From NCBI RefSeq assembly GCF_012273515.2, contig NZ_CP050975.2, positions 4,092,001-4,156,000 of the forward strand: a stretch of 64,000 bases of DNA, read 5' to 3'. The first letter of the stretch is position 1. Each line of letters opens with the position of its first letter. Under the pieces are notes generated by a model that did no database searches, was not told the origin of the DNA, and saw only the letters and a list, made by a program, of their open reading frames with translations. Shown here in pieces: positions 18,672 through 27,463 of this stretch. A program made the position numbers and the translations under genes. This DNA is from Streptomyces sp. RPA4-2. GTDB lineage: Bacteria > Actinomycetota > Actinomycetes > Streptomycetales > Streptomycetaceae.

Positions 18672-20189
18672 ATGTGCGAGGACGAGCGGGACAACGGCAT
18701 GGCCAGGCGCGCGCTGTTCGTGACGGGAGCGGCCGCGGCGCTTACGTTGGGAGGCGTGACCTTCGCGAGCGGGGCCGGAGCGGCCGGCCGTACCGAGACC
18801 CGGACGGTGTCGGGCACCCTGCCCGTCGGTGCGCCGGACTTCGTGTACCTCCCGGTCGAGATCCCGCCCGGGGTGCGGGAGATCCATGTCGCGTACGCCT
18901 ATGAGAGGCCGTCGGTCCCGGCGGGCACGGCGGGCAACGCGCTCGACATCGGCCTCTTCGACGAGCGCGGTACGGAACTGGGCGGCGAGGGCTTCCGCGG
19001 CTGGTCGGGCGGGGCGCGTACGGAGTTCTTCGTCCGGGCGGACGACGCGACCCCGGGATACGTCCCCGGCCGGATCCGCCCCGGCACCTGGCACCTCGCG
19101 CTCGGCCCGTACACGGTGGCACCGCAGGGCCTGTCGTACGAGGTCACCCTCACGCTCACGTACGGGGAGCAGGCCGCGACGCCGGCCCCGGTGTACCCCC
19201 CGTCACGTGCGAAGGGCCGCGGGCGTGCCTGGTACCGGGGCGACTGTCATCTGCACTCCTGGTACTCGGACGGCCGCCGCACCCCGGCGGAGATCGCGGC
19301 ACTGGCCCGGGCGGCGGGCCTGGACTTCATCAACAGCTCGGACCACAACACGCACTCCTCGCATCCGCACTGGGCGGACCAGGCGGGCGACGACCTGCTG
19401 ATCATGCTCGGTGAGGAGGTCACCACGCGCAACGGCCATGTGGTGGCGCTCGGCACGGACCCGGGCACGTTCGTCGACTGGCGCTACCGCGCCCGCGACA
19501 ACCGGTTCGGCCGTTTCGCGCGCCGGATCCGCCGCGCGGGCGGCCTGGTCGTCCCGGCGCATCCGCACGCCACCTGCATCGGCTGCGGCTGGAAGTTCGG
19601 GTTCGGGGAGGCGGACGCGGTCGAGGTGTGGAACGGCCCGTACACGCCGGACGACGAGGTGGCCCTCGCGGAATGGGACAACACGCTGGTCGCGTCCGTC
19701 CGTTCGGAGTCGCGGGCCTGGCTCCCGGCGATGGGCAACAGCGACGCCCATCGCGACCCGGACGCGGTCGGCACACCCCAGACGGTCGTCCTCGCCGACG
19801 ACCTGACCCGGGAGGCCGTCCAGGAGGGCATCCGCGCGGGCCGCTCGTACGTGGCGGAGTCCAAGTCGGTGGTGCTGGCGTTCACCGTGTCCGGCCCGAG
19901 CGGTGAACACGCGGGTATCGGCGGCCGGTTGAAGGCGGCGGCGGACGCTCCGGTCACGGTCCGCCTGGAGGTCACCGGCGCCCCGCGCTGCACGGCCCGC
20001 TTCGTCACCGACGAGGGGGTCCTGTTCACCAGTGACGTCCTGCCGGTCTCCGGCTCGGGCACGGTGGAGTGGCGGACGACCGCGCAGTACGCGGCCTACG
20101 TACGGGCCGAACTGCGGCACGAGACGGCGGCGGGTCCGGTCCCGGGCGCGTTGGCCGCGTTCACCAACCCCATCTTCCTGGGCACCTGA
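18672..20189 (+). CDS. Secreted PHP-domain metal-dependent phosphoesterase, probable Tat substrate
   Basis: 505 residues. A twin-arginine-like leader (MARRALFVTGAAAALTLGG) suggests export. A beta-rich N-terminal domain (about residues 40-170) is followed by a PHP domain with the metal-binding pattern: GDCHLHSWYSDG, NSSDHNTHSS, GEEVTTRNGH, VPAHPHA and NSDAH. PHP enzymes hydrolyse phosphoesters with a two- or three-metal centre; the substrate is unknown. The C-terminal domain (after about 400) is again beta-like. The start MCEDERDNG is preceded by GGGAG. It is divergent from fbiC across 311 bp. Confidence 0.88.
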   Translation: MCEDERDNGMARRALFVTGAAAALTLGGVTFASGAGAAGRTETRTVSGTLPVGAPDFVYLPVEIPPGVREIHVAYAYERPSVPAGTAGNALDIGLFDERGTELGGEGFRGWSGGARTEFFVRADDATPGYVPGRIRPGTWHLALGPYTVAPQGLSYEVTLTLTYGEQAATPAPVYPPSRAKGRGRAWYRGDCHLHSWYSDGRRTPAEIAALARAAGLDFINSSDHNTHSSHPHWADQAGDDLLIMLGEEVTTRNGHVVALGTDPGTFVDWRYRARDNRFGRFARRIRRAGGLVVPAHPHATCIGCGWKFGFGEADAVEVWNGPYTPDDEVALAEWDNTLVASVRSESRAWLPAMGNSDAHRDPDAVGTPQTVVLADDLTREAVQEGIRAGRSYVAESKSVVLAFTVSGPSGEHAGIGGRLKAAADAPVTVRLEVTGAPRCTARFVTDEGVLFTSDVLPVSGSGTVEWRTTAQYAAYVRAELRHETAAGPVPGALAAFTNPIFLGT

Positions 20190-20265
20190 CCAGCGCGCCT
20201 CACACCTGGCCCAGGGCCGCCGGACGACCAGGAGGACCGCCGGCCCCGGGCTCTGAGCAGCGTCG

Positions 20266-21078
20266 CTACCGCTGTTCCGGCGCCGTGTTGGAGAGCCGGT
20301 CGAGCCACTCCCCCAGCAGGGCGGACTCGGCGGGGGTGAAGGCCGGGCTGGGGGTCTGCCGGAGGAGCGCGCCGAGGCGGGTGGCGGTGGCGGGGACCGG
20401 TGCCTCGCCGGTACCGGCCGTCGACTTGCCGGACGTCGCGGCGCCGGACGTCGCGGTACCGGCACTCCCGCTGCCTGCCGTCCCGGTGCCGGGGGCGGTG
20501 TCCGCCATCACCTCCGGTACGAAGACCGCGGTGTGCACGGCGTCCCGTACCCGGCGCGACAGGGTCCTGTCGTCGAAGGTGGCCGGGCGGGAGACCAGCA
20601 TCAGGCAGACACCCACGTTGGCGGACATGATCATCTGTGCGGCCAGTTCGGGGGCCAGGCGCAGTTTCCCCTGCTCGGCCGCCCGCCGGAGGTCCTCGGT
20701 GAGGATGCGGTGGGACTCCAGGGCCGCGGCGGGCGGGGTGCGCATCGCCGGTGAGTTCATGAGCCGGTAGAGGTTGGGGTTGCGCAGGGCGAAGTCCGTG
20801 TGGGTGTCCCAGCCGTCGCGCAGGTCCCGCACCGGGTCCGTGCCGGGGGTGCGCTCGCGCTTGGCCGCCAGGTACTGGTCGAAGCCGTGGTCGACGACGG
20901 CCGACAGCAGTCCCTCCTTGTCCCCGAAGTGGCGGTAGAGCGCCGGGGCGCCGACCCCGGCGGCCTCGCACACCGCCCGGGTCGAGACGTCACCGTCCGG
21001 GGACTGGGCGACCAGGGCGGCCGCCACCTCGAGGATCCGCGCCTTCGTACTCACGGGGCCGACGGTAGCGGAGGTCAC
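20266..21078 (-). CDS. TetR-family regulator, last gene of an SDR operon
   Basis: 270 residues. The N-terminal HTH (KARILEVAAALVAQSPDGDVSTRAVCEAAGVGAPALYRHFGDKEGL) is a clear TetR domain. The ligand domain follows, then a low-complexity Ala/Thr/Gly/Ser stretch and a final helix. The start is GTG 21078, overlapping the TGA of the upstream SDR (GTGA) with GAGGTGG as ribosome-binding site, so translation is coupled. A GTG 24 bases later is an alternative. It probably controls its own SDR operon through the repeated sites at 22908-22963. Confidence 0.9.
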   Translation of the reverse strand: MTSATVGPVSTKARILEVAAALVAQSPDGDVSTRAVCEAAGVGAPALYRHFGDKEGLLSAVVDHGFDQYLAAKRERTPGTDPVRDLRDGWDTHTDFALRNPNLYRLMNSPAMRTPPAAALESHRILTEDLRRAAEQGKLRLAPELAAQMIMSANVGVCLMLVSRPATFDDRTLSRRVRDAVHTAVFVPEVMADTAPGTGTAGSGSAGTATSGAATSGKSTAGTGEAPVPATATRLGALLRQTPSPAFTPAESALLGEWLDRLSNTAPEQR

Positions 21079-22052
21079 GCGGCCACCTCGCGCAGGGCCG
21101 GACGCGGGGCCGGGCCCGTGGCCGGACGCGGGACCGGGCGCGGCGTCAGCAGGTCCTCCAGGCCGATCCGGGTCAGGAACTCGGCCCGGACGCGGTCCGC
21201 GACCCGGCTGACCTCCTCCGAGCCGTCGTCGGCGGGGTCCACGTGCACCCGGAAGGGCCGCTTGCCGTCCGGGGCGCCGACGACCTCGACGACGGCGTCG
21301 GCGACGAGGGACGCGTCCGCGCCGGCGGGCGCGAGGGCCGCGAGGCGCCGGGCGACCTGGTCCGTCAGACCCGCGTAGTGCTCCTCGTACGCCCGGATCA
21401 CCGTGGCCCCGGCCGGATGGCCGCCGTTCGCGAAGTGGTCGGTGCCGGAGGTGAAGGCGCCCGGCACCACGATGCTGGTCTCGATGCCGAAGCGGGCCAG
21501 TTCGGCGGCGTACGACACGGCGAGCGCGTCCATCGCGGCCTTGGCGGCGAAGTACGGCGCCAGGTAGGGCGGGGTGCCGCCGCGCGAGGAGGTCGAGCCG
21601 ACCCACACCAGCAGGCCGTGCCCCTGGGCGCGCAGGTGCGGCAGCGCGGCCCGGTTGACCCGCTGGGTGCCGAGCACGTTCGTGTCGTAGACCGCCGCCA
21701 GTTCTTCGGGCGTGAAGGCCTCCGCCGGTCCGGTCACCATGTGCCCGGCGTTGTGCACCAGCACGTCCAGGGTGCCGGTCCGCGCCAGCACCTCGGCGAT
21801 CGCCGCGTCGGCCGACTCCTGGGAGAGGACGTCGAGTTCGACCGTACGGAGGTCCACCCCGTGCGCGGCGGCGTACTCCTCGGCGACGGCGACCCGCACG
21901 GCGTTGCGGCCGGCGGTGTCGCGCATCGCCGCGTACACCGTGTGACCGGCGCGGGCGAGGGCGCGGGCGGACAGTGCGCCGAAGCCCGAACCGGCGCCGG
22001 TGATGAGGATCGTCCTGCGGGGGGCGGGGACGGAACGCGGATCGGCGTCCAT
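21075..22052 (-). CDS. SDR-family oxidoreductase
   Basis: 325 residues. NAD(P)-binding TILITGAGSGFGALSARALARAG, the NAG motif (VLVHNAGHMVTG), catalytic Ser in VWVGSTSSRG and YFAAKAAMDAL (Tyr-x-x-x-Lys) are all present. The C-terminus is longer than usual, with a Pro/Arg-rich tail. The ATG follows AAGGAG with a seven-base spacer. It is the middle gene of an SDR-SDR-TetR operon, overlapping the TetR start by four bases. Substrate unknown. Confidence 0.9.
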   Translation of the reverse strand: MDADPRSVPAPRRTILITGAGSGFGALSARALARAGHTVYAAMRDTAGRNAVRVAVAEEYAAAHGVDLRTVELDVLSQESADAAIAEVLARTGTLDVLVHNAGHMVTGPAEAFTPEELAAVYDTNVLGTQRVNRAALPHLRAQGHGLLVWVGSTSSRGGTPPYLAPYFAAKAAMDALAVSYAAELARFGIETSIVVPGAFTSGTDHFANGGHPAGATVIRAYEEHYAGLTDQVARRLAALAPAGADASLVADAVVEVVGAPDGKRPFRVHVDPADDGSEEVSRVADRVRAEFLTRIGLEDLLTPRPVPRPATGPAPRPALREVAA

Positions 22053-22108
22053 GGCGCAACTCCTTCGAAGTCGAGGGGGGTGGGTCGGACGGGGTGGGCC
22101 GAGGGGGA

Positions 22109-22858
22109 TCAGATGATGCCGCCGTTGGCGCGGAGCACCTGTCCGTTGACCCAGCGGCCGTCCGGGCCCGCGAGGAAGGACACGACCCCGGCGATGTCCT
22201 GGGGGGTGCCGAGGCGCTCCAGCGGGGGCTGGGCGGCCGCCCGAGCGATGGTCTCCTCGTCCTTGCCGTCCAGGTACAGCGCGGTGGCGGTGGGGCCGGG
22301 GGCCACCACGTTGACGGTGACGTCCCGGCCGCGCATCTCGCGGGCGACGATCAGGGTCATGGCCTCGACGGCGCCCTTGGTGGCGGCGTAACCGCTGTAC
22401 CCGGGGATGGCCAGCGCCAGCACGGAGCTGGAGAAGTTGATGAGGGCGCCGCCCGTACGCAGCCGGCGCACCGCCTGCTGTCCGACGACGAACGTGCCGC
22501 GGACGTTGGTGCGGTGCATCCGGTCCAGGTCGTCGAGGTCGAGGTCGGCCAGCGGGGCCAGGGTCATGATCCCGGCGGCGTGGACGACGACGTCGACACC
22601 GCCGAAGCGTGCCTCCACCGCGTCGAAGAGGGCCGCCATCGCGGTCTCGTCGGCGACGTCCGCGCGCAGGGCGAGGGCCTCGCCGCCCGCGTCGGTGATC
22701 GCGGCGACAGCCTTGCCGGCCTCCGCCTCGTTGCCCGCGTAGTTGACCACGACGGTGTATCCGTCGGCGGCCAGCCGTTCGGCGGTCTCGCGGCCGATCC
22801 CACGCGATCCGCCGGTGACGACCGCGACGCGCGGGGAGGTGCCGGTCCGTTCGGTCAT
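22109..22858 (-). CDS. SDR-family oxidoreductase
   Basis: 249 residues, a classical 3-oxoacyl-reductase-like SDR: VAVVTGGSRGIGRETAERLA, VDVVVHAAGIM, INFSSSVLALAIPGYSGYAATKGAVEA (Ser, Tyr, Lys) and the C-terminal GPDGRWVNGQVLRANGGII. The ATG follows GAGGAG with a seven-base spacer. First gene of the operon, 56 bp ahead of the next SDR. The region upstream carries short repeated palindromes that may bind the operon's TetR; the 17-bp regulon operator found elsewhere is absent here. Confidence 0.9.
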   Translation of the reverse strand: MTERTGTSPRVAVVTGGSRGIGRETAERLAADGYTVVVNYAGNEAEAGKAVAAITDAGGEALALRADVADETAMAALFDAVEARFGGVDVVVHAAGIMTLAPLADLDLDDLDRMHRTNVRGTFVVGQQAVRRLRTGGALINFSSSVLALAIPGYSGYAATKGAVEAMTLIVAREMRGRDVTVNVVAPGPTATALYLDGKDEETIARAAAQPPLERLGTPQDIAGVVSFLAGPDGRWVNGQVLRANGGII

Positions 22859-22907
22859 GACGTTGCTCCTCGACCTTCGGGGGTGGCGGTGTTCGCAACC
22901 CGACGAG

Positions 22908-22963
22908 AGCAACGCTAACACTTATTCGATAGCAACGCTACCTTTCCGGGGTAGCGGCGTTAC
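22908..22963 (-). promoter_or_regulatory. Repeated short palindromes upstream of the SDR-SDR-TetR operon
   Basis: AGCAACGCTA occurs at 22908-22917 and 22931-22940, 23 bp apart, each centred on an AGC-N3-GCT palindrome. GTAGCGGCGTTAC at 22951-22963 is a related near-palindrome. The position, 50-105 bp upstream of the first gene, suits an operator for the TetR encoded at the end of the operon. Confidence 0.45.
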
Positions 22964-23021
22964 GGAGCAGGGTTACGGAGCGGGGTCACGGAGCCCGGCC
23001 GCCACCTCCGCCGCACGAGGG

Positions 23022-24500
23022 TCACCCAGGCCACACGAGGGCCTGCACCTCGCTGTAGGCGTGCAGGGCGTAGGAGCCCACGTCCCGCCCGACACCGCTC
23101 TTCTTGAACCCGCCGAAGGGCGCCTCCATGTTGCGGCCGACGGTGTTGATCCCGACCCCGCCCGCCCTGAGCCGCCGGGCGACCCGGAAGGCGCGGGCCA
23201 CGTCGCCCGACCAGACGTAGTCGATCAGCCCGTAGTCGCTGTCGTTGGCGAGCGCGATCCCCTCCTCCTCGTCGTCGAAGGGCACGACCACGACGACGGG
23301 CCCGAAGATCTCCTCGCGCACCACCCGCATGTCCGCGGTGCAGTCCGCGAGCAGCGTGGGGGCGACGTAGAAACCCCGGTCGCACGGCGGCCGTTCGCCC
23401 CCCGCGACCACCCGCGCGCCCTCCTTCCGGCCGAGTTCGACGTACGCCTCGACCCGGTCCCGGTGGGCCGCCGAGATGACCGGCCCGACCACCGTCCCCG
23501 GCTCCCGCGGATCCCCGACCGTCAACCGGCCCGCGAACGCGGCGAGTTCACCGACCAGCCGGTCGTACACACCGCGCTGCGCGAGCACCCGGGTGGGGGC
23601 CGTACAGATCTGTCCGCTGTAGAACGAGTAGGTGGTGCCGATCCCGGACACCGCCGAATCCAGGTCGGCGTCGTCGAAGACGACCGCCGCACCCTTCCCG
23701 CCCAGTTCCATCAGCTGCCGCTTCATCCCGCGTCCGCACACCTCGGCGATACGCCGGCCGACGGCGGTCGAGCCGGTGAAACTGACCATGTCCACGTCCT
23801 CGCAGTCCACGGCGGCCTCCCCGGCCTCCGCCCGCGAACCGCTCACCACGTTGAGGACACCCGGTGGCACGCCCGCCTCCTCCAGCGCCTCCGCCATCCG
23901 GTACACGGACAGCGGATCCTGCGGGGCGGGCTTCACGACCACCGTGTTCCCCATGGCGAGCGCGGGGGCGATCTTGCCCGCCGGATTGGCCCAGGGGTTG
24001 TTGTACGAGGTGATGCAGGTGACCACGCCGACGGGCTGGCGCACGGCCAGGGCGCCCATCACGGCCGCCCGCCCGAACGGCCCCGCCTCGTTGATCTGCG
24101 GCGGCAGCGGCTGCTCGGCGGGCTCGACCCGGGCGTAGCGCCGGAAGCGGGCGGCGCCCACTCCCACCTGCATCCCGCGCGCGGTCGCCGTCGTGGCACC
24201 GCTCTCGGCCGCGGCGAGTTCGGCGTACGGGAGGAAACGGCGCTGGATGACGTCGGCCGCCCGGCCGAGCACCGCGGCGCGCTCCTGCGGGGGCGTCCGG
24301 GACCAGGGCCCGAAGGCCTCGCGGGCGGCGGCCGCCGCCGCCCGCACCTGGTCCCGGGAGGCCTCCGGCGCCCACCCGACGAGCCCCTCGGTCGCCGGGT
24401 CGGTCACCGCGTAGTGCCCGTCGTCGGGCGCGACCCACGAGCCGCCGATGAACAGCCGCTGCCCCTCGGCCGCCGGACCGCTGCCGATGGCACCGCTCAC
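23022..24500 (-). CDS. NAD(P)-dependent aldehyde dehydrogenase
   Basis: 492 residues. It contains the family motifs LFIGGSWVAPDDG, TSYNNPWANPAGKIAPALAMG, the cofactor GSTAVGRRIAEVCG, the Glu of MELGGKGAAVVFDDADLD and the nucleophilic Cys of FYSGQICTAPTRV. It oxidises an aldehyde to the acid; the substrate is unknown. The GTG start overlaps the stop of the upstream amidohydrolase (GTGA), so the two are translationally coupled. Last gene of the LLM-amidohydrolase-ALDH operon controlled from operators B and C. Confidence 0.95.
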   Translation of the reverse strand: MSGAIGSGPAAEGQRLFIGGSWVAPDDGHYAVTDPATEGLVGWAPEASRDQVRAAAAAAREAFGPWSRTPPQERAAVLGRAADVIQRRFLPYAELAAAESGATTATARGMQVGVGAARFRRYARVEPAEQPLPPQINEAGPFGRAAVMGALAVRQPVGVVTCITSYNNPWANPAGKIAPALAMGNTVVVKPAPQDPLSVYRMAEALEEAGVPPGVLNVVSGSRAEAGEAAVDCEDVDMVSFTGSTAVGRRIAEVCGRGMKRQLMELGGKGAAVVFDDADLDSAVSGIGTTYSFYSGQICTAPTRVLAQRGVYDRLVGELAAFAGRLTVGDPREPGTVVGPVISAAHRDRVEAYVELGRKEGARVVAGGERPPCDRGFYVAPTLLADCTADMRVVREEIFGPVVVVVPFDDEEEGIALANDSDYGLIDYVWSGDVARAFRVARRLRAGGVGINTVGRNMEAPFGGFKKSGVGRDVGSYALHAYSEVQALVWPG

Positions 24501-26227
24501 CGTGTGCTCACCGTCCTCGTGTCCCGCCCGGAGCGGAGCACCTTCCCGGGGACGGCGCCGGTCACCGTGTCGTCGCGGATCACCTCGACCCCGTTGACCC
24601 ACACCGCCCGCACGCCGATCGCCTTCGAGTCCAGCCGCGGGCTGTCGCCCGGCAGGTCGTGCACCAGGGTGGCCTTGCCCGCGTCGATCCGCTCGGGGTC
24701 GAAGAGCACGAGGTCCGCGTGGAAGCCCTCCGCGACCCGCCCGCGTCCGCGCAGCCCGAAGAGGCGCGCCGGGTCGTCCGTGAGCATCCGCACGGCCCGC
24801 TCCAGCGTCACCAGCTTCCGCCCGCGCAGACAGTCCCCGAGGAACCGGGTCGTGTACGGGGCCCCGCACATGCGGTCCAGATGGGCGCCCGCGTCCGAGC
24901 CGCCGAGCAGCACGTCCGGGTGCTGCCAGGTCTCGGCGCGCAGCGACCAGGAGTCGGGATCGTTGTCGGAGGGCATGGGCCACAGCACGGTCCGCAGCTC
25001 GTCGGCGGCGCAGATCTCGACCAGGCACTCGAAGGGCTCCTGGCCGCGCTCGGCCGCGATGTCCCCGACCACCCGTCCGGTGAGCCCCTCGTTGGCCGCG
25101 CTGTAGGTGTCGCCGATGACGTACCGCCCGAAGTGCGCGAGCCGCCGGAAGACACCGGCCTCCTTCGAGCCGGCCCGGCGCAGCATCTCGGCCCGTACGT
25201 CCGCGTCGCGCAGCCGCGCGATGCGCTCCGGCACGGGCAGCGCGAGGACCGGTCCCCAGCCGGGGATCAGGTTCAGCGCGCAGAAGGTGCCCAGCGACAT
25301 GTTCATGGGGGTGAGGATCGGCATGGTGAGGGCCACCACCCGGCCGCCCGCCTTCCGTGCCCGTTCGCTCGCCAGCAGTTGTCTAGGCACCCGTTCCGGC
25401 ACGGCGGCGTCGATCGTCAGCACGTTCCAGTTCAGGGGACGGCCGGCCGCCGCGCTCATCTCGGCGAAGAGGTCGATCTCCGCGTCGCTGAACTGGTCGA
25501 GGCATCCGGCCACGATCGCCTCGATCTGGGTACCCTCGTGCTCCCCCACCGCCCGGCTGAGCGCCAGCAGTTCGTCGGGTCCCGCGTGCCGTGAGGCGAC
25601 CGGCCGCCCGTCGCCGTCGGAGTGGGTGGAGGACTGGGTGGTGGACAGGCCCCAGGCGCCGCCGTCCATCGCCTCGTGGAACAGCGTGAGCATCCGCGCG
25701 AGTTGCTCCCCGGTCGGCTTCCCGCCCACCGCGTCCGCGCCCATCACGTACCGGCGCAGCGCGCAGTGGCCCACCATGAAACCGGCGTTGACGGCGATCC
25801 GCCCCTCCAGGGCGTCCAGGTACTCGCCGAAGGTGTGCCAGTTCCAGGGCGCGCCCTCCTCCAGGGCGACCAGGGACATGCCCTCGACCCTGGACATCAT
25901 CCGCCGTGTGTAGTCGGCGTCCTCGGGCCGTTCGGGGTTGAGCGGGGCGAGCGTGAAGCCGCAGTTGCCGCCCGCGACCGTGGTGACGCCGTGGTTCAGG
26001 GACGGGGTCGCGTACGGGTCCCAGAAGAGCTGGGCGTCGTAGTGCGTGTGCGGGTCGACGAAGCCGGGGGCGAGGACGAGACCCGTGGCGTCCTCGCTCG
26101 TCCGCGACGGCTCGCTCACCGTGCCGATCACGGCGATCCGGCCGTCCCGGATGCCGACGTCGGCCCGGCGGCCGGGCGCGCCCGTGCCGTCCACGACGGT
26201 CGCGTCCCTGATGACGTGGTCGAGCAT
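24497..26227 (-). CDS. Amidohydrolase family protein (D-aminoacylase / N-acyl-D-amino-acid deacylase type)
   Basis: 576 residues. The layout is that of amidohydrolase family 3: a beta-sandwich start (VIRDATVVDGTGAPGRRADV), metal ligands in GFVDPHTHYDAQ, a HCALRR segment, and GGSDAGAHLDRM in the second half, closing with the sandwich (ADLVLFDPERIDAG). Members cleave C-N bonds in acyl-amino acids or cyclic amides, so an amide- or ring-opening step in the pathway is possible but unproven. ATG start behind AAGGGGG. It begins 12 bp after the LLM gene and overlaps the ALDH start by four bases. Confidence 0.92.
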   Translation of the reverse strand: MLDHVIRDATVVDGTGAPGRRADVGIRDGRIAVIGTVSEPSRTSEDATGLVLAPGFVDPHTHYDAQLFWDPYATPSLNHGVTTVAGGNCGFTLAPLNPERPEDADYTRRMMSRVEGMSLVALEEGAPWNWHTFGEYLDALEGRIAVNAGFMVGHCALRRYVMGADAVGGKPTGEQLARMLTLFHEAMDGGAWGLSTTQSSTHSDGDGRPVASRHAGPDELLALSRAVGEHEGTQIEAIVAGCLDQFSDAEIDLFAEMSAAAGRPLNWNVLTIDAAVPERVPRQLLASERARKAGGRVVALTMPILTPMNMSLGTFCALNLIPGWGPVLALPVPERIARLRDADVRAEMLRRAGSKEAGVFRRLAHFGRYVIGDTYSAANEGLTGRVVGDIAAERGQEPFECLVEICAADELRTVLWPMPSDNDPDSWSLRAETWQHPDVLLGGSDAGAHLDRMCGAPYTTRFLGDCLRGRKLVTLERAVRMLTDDPARLFGLRGRGRVAEGFHADLVLFDPERIDAGKATLVHDLPGDSPRLDSKAIGVRAVWVNGVEVIRDDTVTGAVPGKVLRSGRDTRTVSTR

Positions 26228-26239
26228 GGCCGACCCCCT

Positions 26240-27358
26240 TCAGGAAGCCTGGCGGAACCGGGTGGTCCGGTGCACCGGGTCCGTGTCGATCTTCGGAATC
26301 ACGTGCCGGCCGATCAGCTCGATGGTCTGGAGCGTGTACTCGCGCGAGACCCCGACCGGCAGGCCGAAGGAGAGCTGGTCGGCGCCCGCCTGCTCCCACC
26401 GCTTGCACTGGGTGAGGACCTCGTCCGGGTCGCCGCAGATCAGCAGTTCCTCGGCGATGAGCAGCTCGATGAACTCCTCGTTGTACTCGGGGAGGGTCTC
26501 GGGCCAGACGGGGAAGCCCTCGGGGCGCGGGAAGGTGTCGTGGTAGCGGAAGACGAGGGAGGGCAGGTAGTGCAGGCCGCCGCTGACCGCGATCCGGATG
26601 GCCTCGTCGTGCGTCGGCGCGCAGATCGCGGTGGTCGTCACCATCACGTTGTCGTTGACGAAGTCCCCGACGGGTTCCGCCTCGACGACGGCCGTCTTGT
26701 ACTGCTCCAGGACCCATTCCATGTCGGAGACCTTCTGCACGCTGAAGCCGAGCACGCCGAGCCCCTTGCGGGCGGCCATCGCGTACGAGGGCGGCGAGCC
26801 GGCGGCGTACCACATGGCGGGGTGCGACTTCCCGTACGGCTTGGGCAGGATCTTGCGCGGCGGGAGCTGCCAGTGCTTGCCCTGGAATCCGGGGTACTCG
26901 TCCTGGAGCCACATCTTCGGGAACTCGGCGATGGTCTCCTCCCAGATCTCCTTGGTGTAGTTCATGTCGGTGACGCCGGGGATGAAGCCGAGGATCTCGT
27001 GGCTCCCGGCGCCCCGGCCGCTGCCGAACTCGAAGCGGTTGCCGGTGAGGTGGTCGAGCATGGCGACCTTCTCGGCGACCTTCACCGGGTGGTTGACCTG
27101 GGCGAGCGGGTTGAAGATGCCCGACCCGAGGTGGATCCGCTCGGTGGCGTGCGCCAGGTAGCCGAGGTAGACGTCGTTGGCCGAGAGGTGCGAGTACTCC
27201 TCCAGGAAGTGGTGCTCGGACGCCCAGGCGTACTTGAAGCCGGACTTGTCCGCCTGGATGACGTACTCGGTCTCCTCCATCAGCGCCTTGTGCTCCGCGA
27301 GCGGGTCGGTCTCGGCGCGCTTGCCCACGTATCCCTGTACGAAGAGCCCGAATTCCAA
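26240..27358 (-). CDS. LLM-class (luciferase-like) flavin/F420 oxidoreductase
   Basis: 372 residues with a luciferase-like TIM barrel: MEFGLFVQGYVGKR, YAWASEHHFLEEYSHLSAN, LGSGIFNPLAQVNHPVKVAEKVAMLDHLTGNRFEFGSGRG, and C-terminal SFGLPVGVSREYTLQTIELI. Such enzymes are either FMN monooxygenases or F420-dependent dehydrogenases; the sequence alone does not decide. The start is TTG 27358. No Shine-Dalgarno is visible and an in-frame stop lies just upstream. First gene of the operon, with regulon operators at 27385-27401 and 27447-27463 in front of it. Confidence 0.9.
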   Translation of the reverse strand: MEFGLFVQGYVGKRAETDPLAEHKALMEETEYVIQADKSGFKYAWASEHHFLEEYSHLSANDVYLGYLAHATERIHLGSGIFNPLAQVNHPVKVAEKVAMLDHLTGNRFEFGSGRGAGSHEILGFIPGVTDMNYTKEIWEETIAEFPKMWLQDEYPGFQGKHWQLPPRKILPKPYGKSHPAMWYAAGSPPSYAMAARKGLGVLGFSVQKVSDMEWVLEQYKTAVVEAEPVGDFVNDNVMVTTTAICAPTHDEAIRIAVSGGLHYLPSLVFRYHDTFPRPEGFPVWPETLPEYNEEFIELLIAEELLICGDPDEVLTQCKRWEQAGADQLSFGLPVGVSREYTLQTIELIGRHVIPKIDTDPVHRTTRFRQAS

Positions 27359-27384
27359 GGAGGTTCACCGTCCCCACATCCGTA

Positions 27385-27401
27385 TCTGACATTCCGTCAG
27401 A
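27385..27401. promoter_or_regulatory. Regulon operator copy B, TCTGACA-TTC-CGTCAGA
   Basis: Inverted repeat extended by one further A/T pair on each side. It ends 26 bp upstream of the LLM start at 27358. Confidence 0.8.
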
Positions 27402-27446
27402 TCTATTGTCCGCCGACTGTCGCACCGGGTCCCCGAGGCGTCAATA

Positions 27447-27463
27447 GCTGACGGCCCGTCAGA
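27447..27463. promoter_or_regulatory. Regulon operator copy C, GCTGACG-GCC-CGTCAGA
   Basis: Second site for the LLM operon, 62 bp centre to centre from copy B. It overlaps the stop codon (27461-27459) of the upstream SDR gene, so the coding sequence and the operator share bases. Confidence 0.75.
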
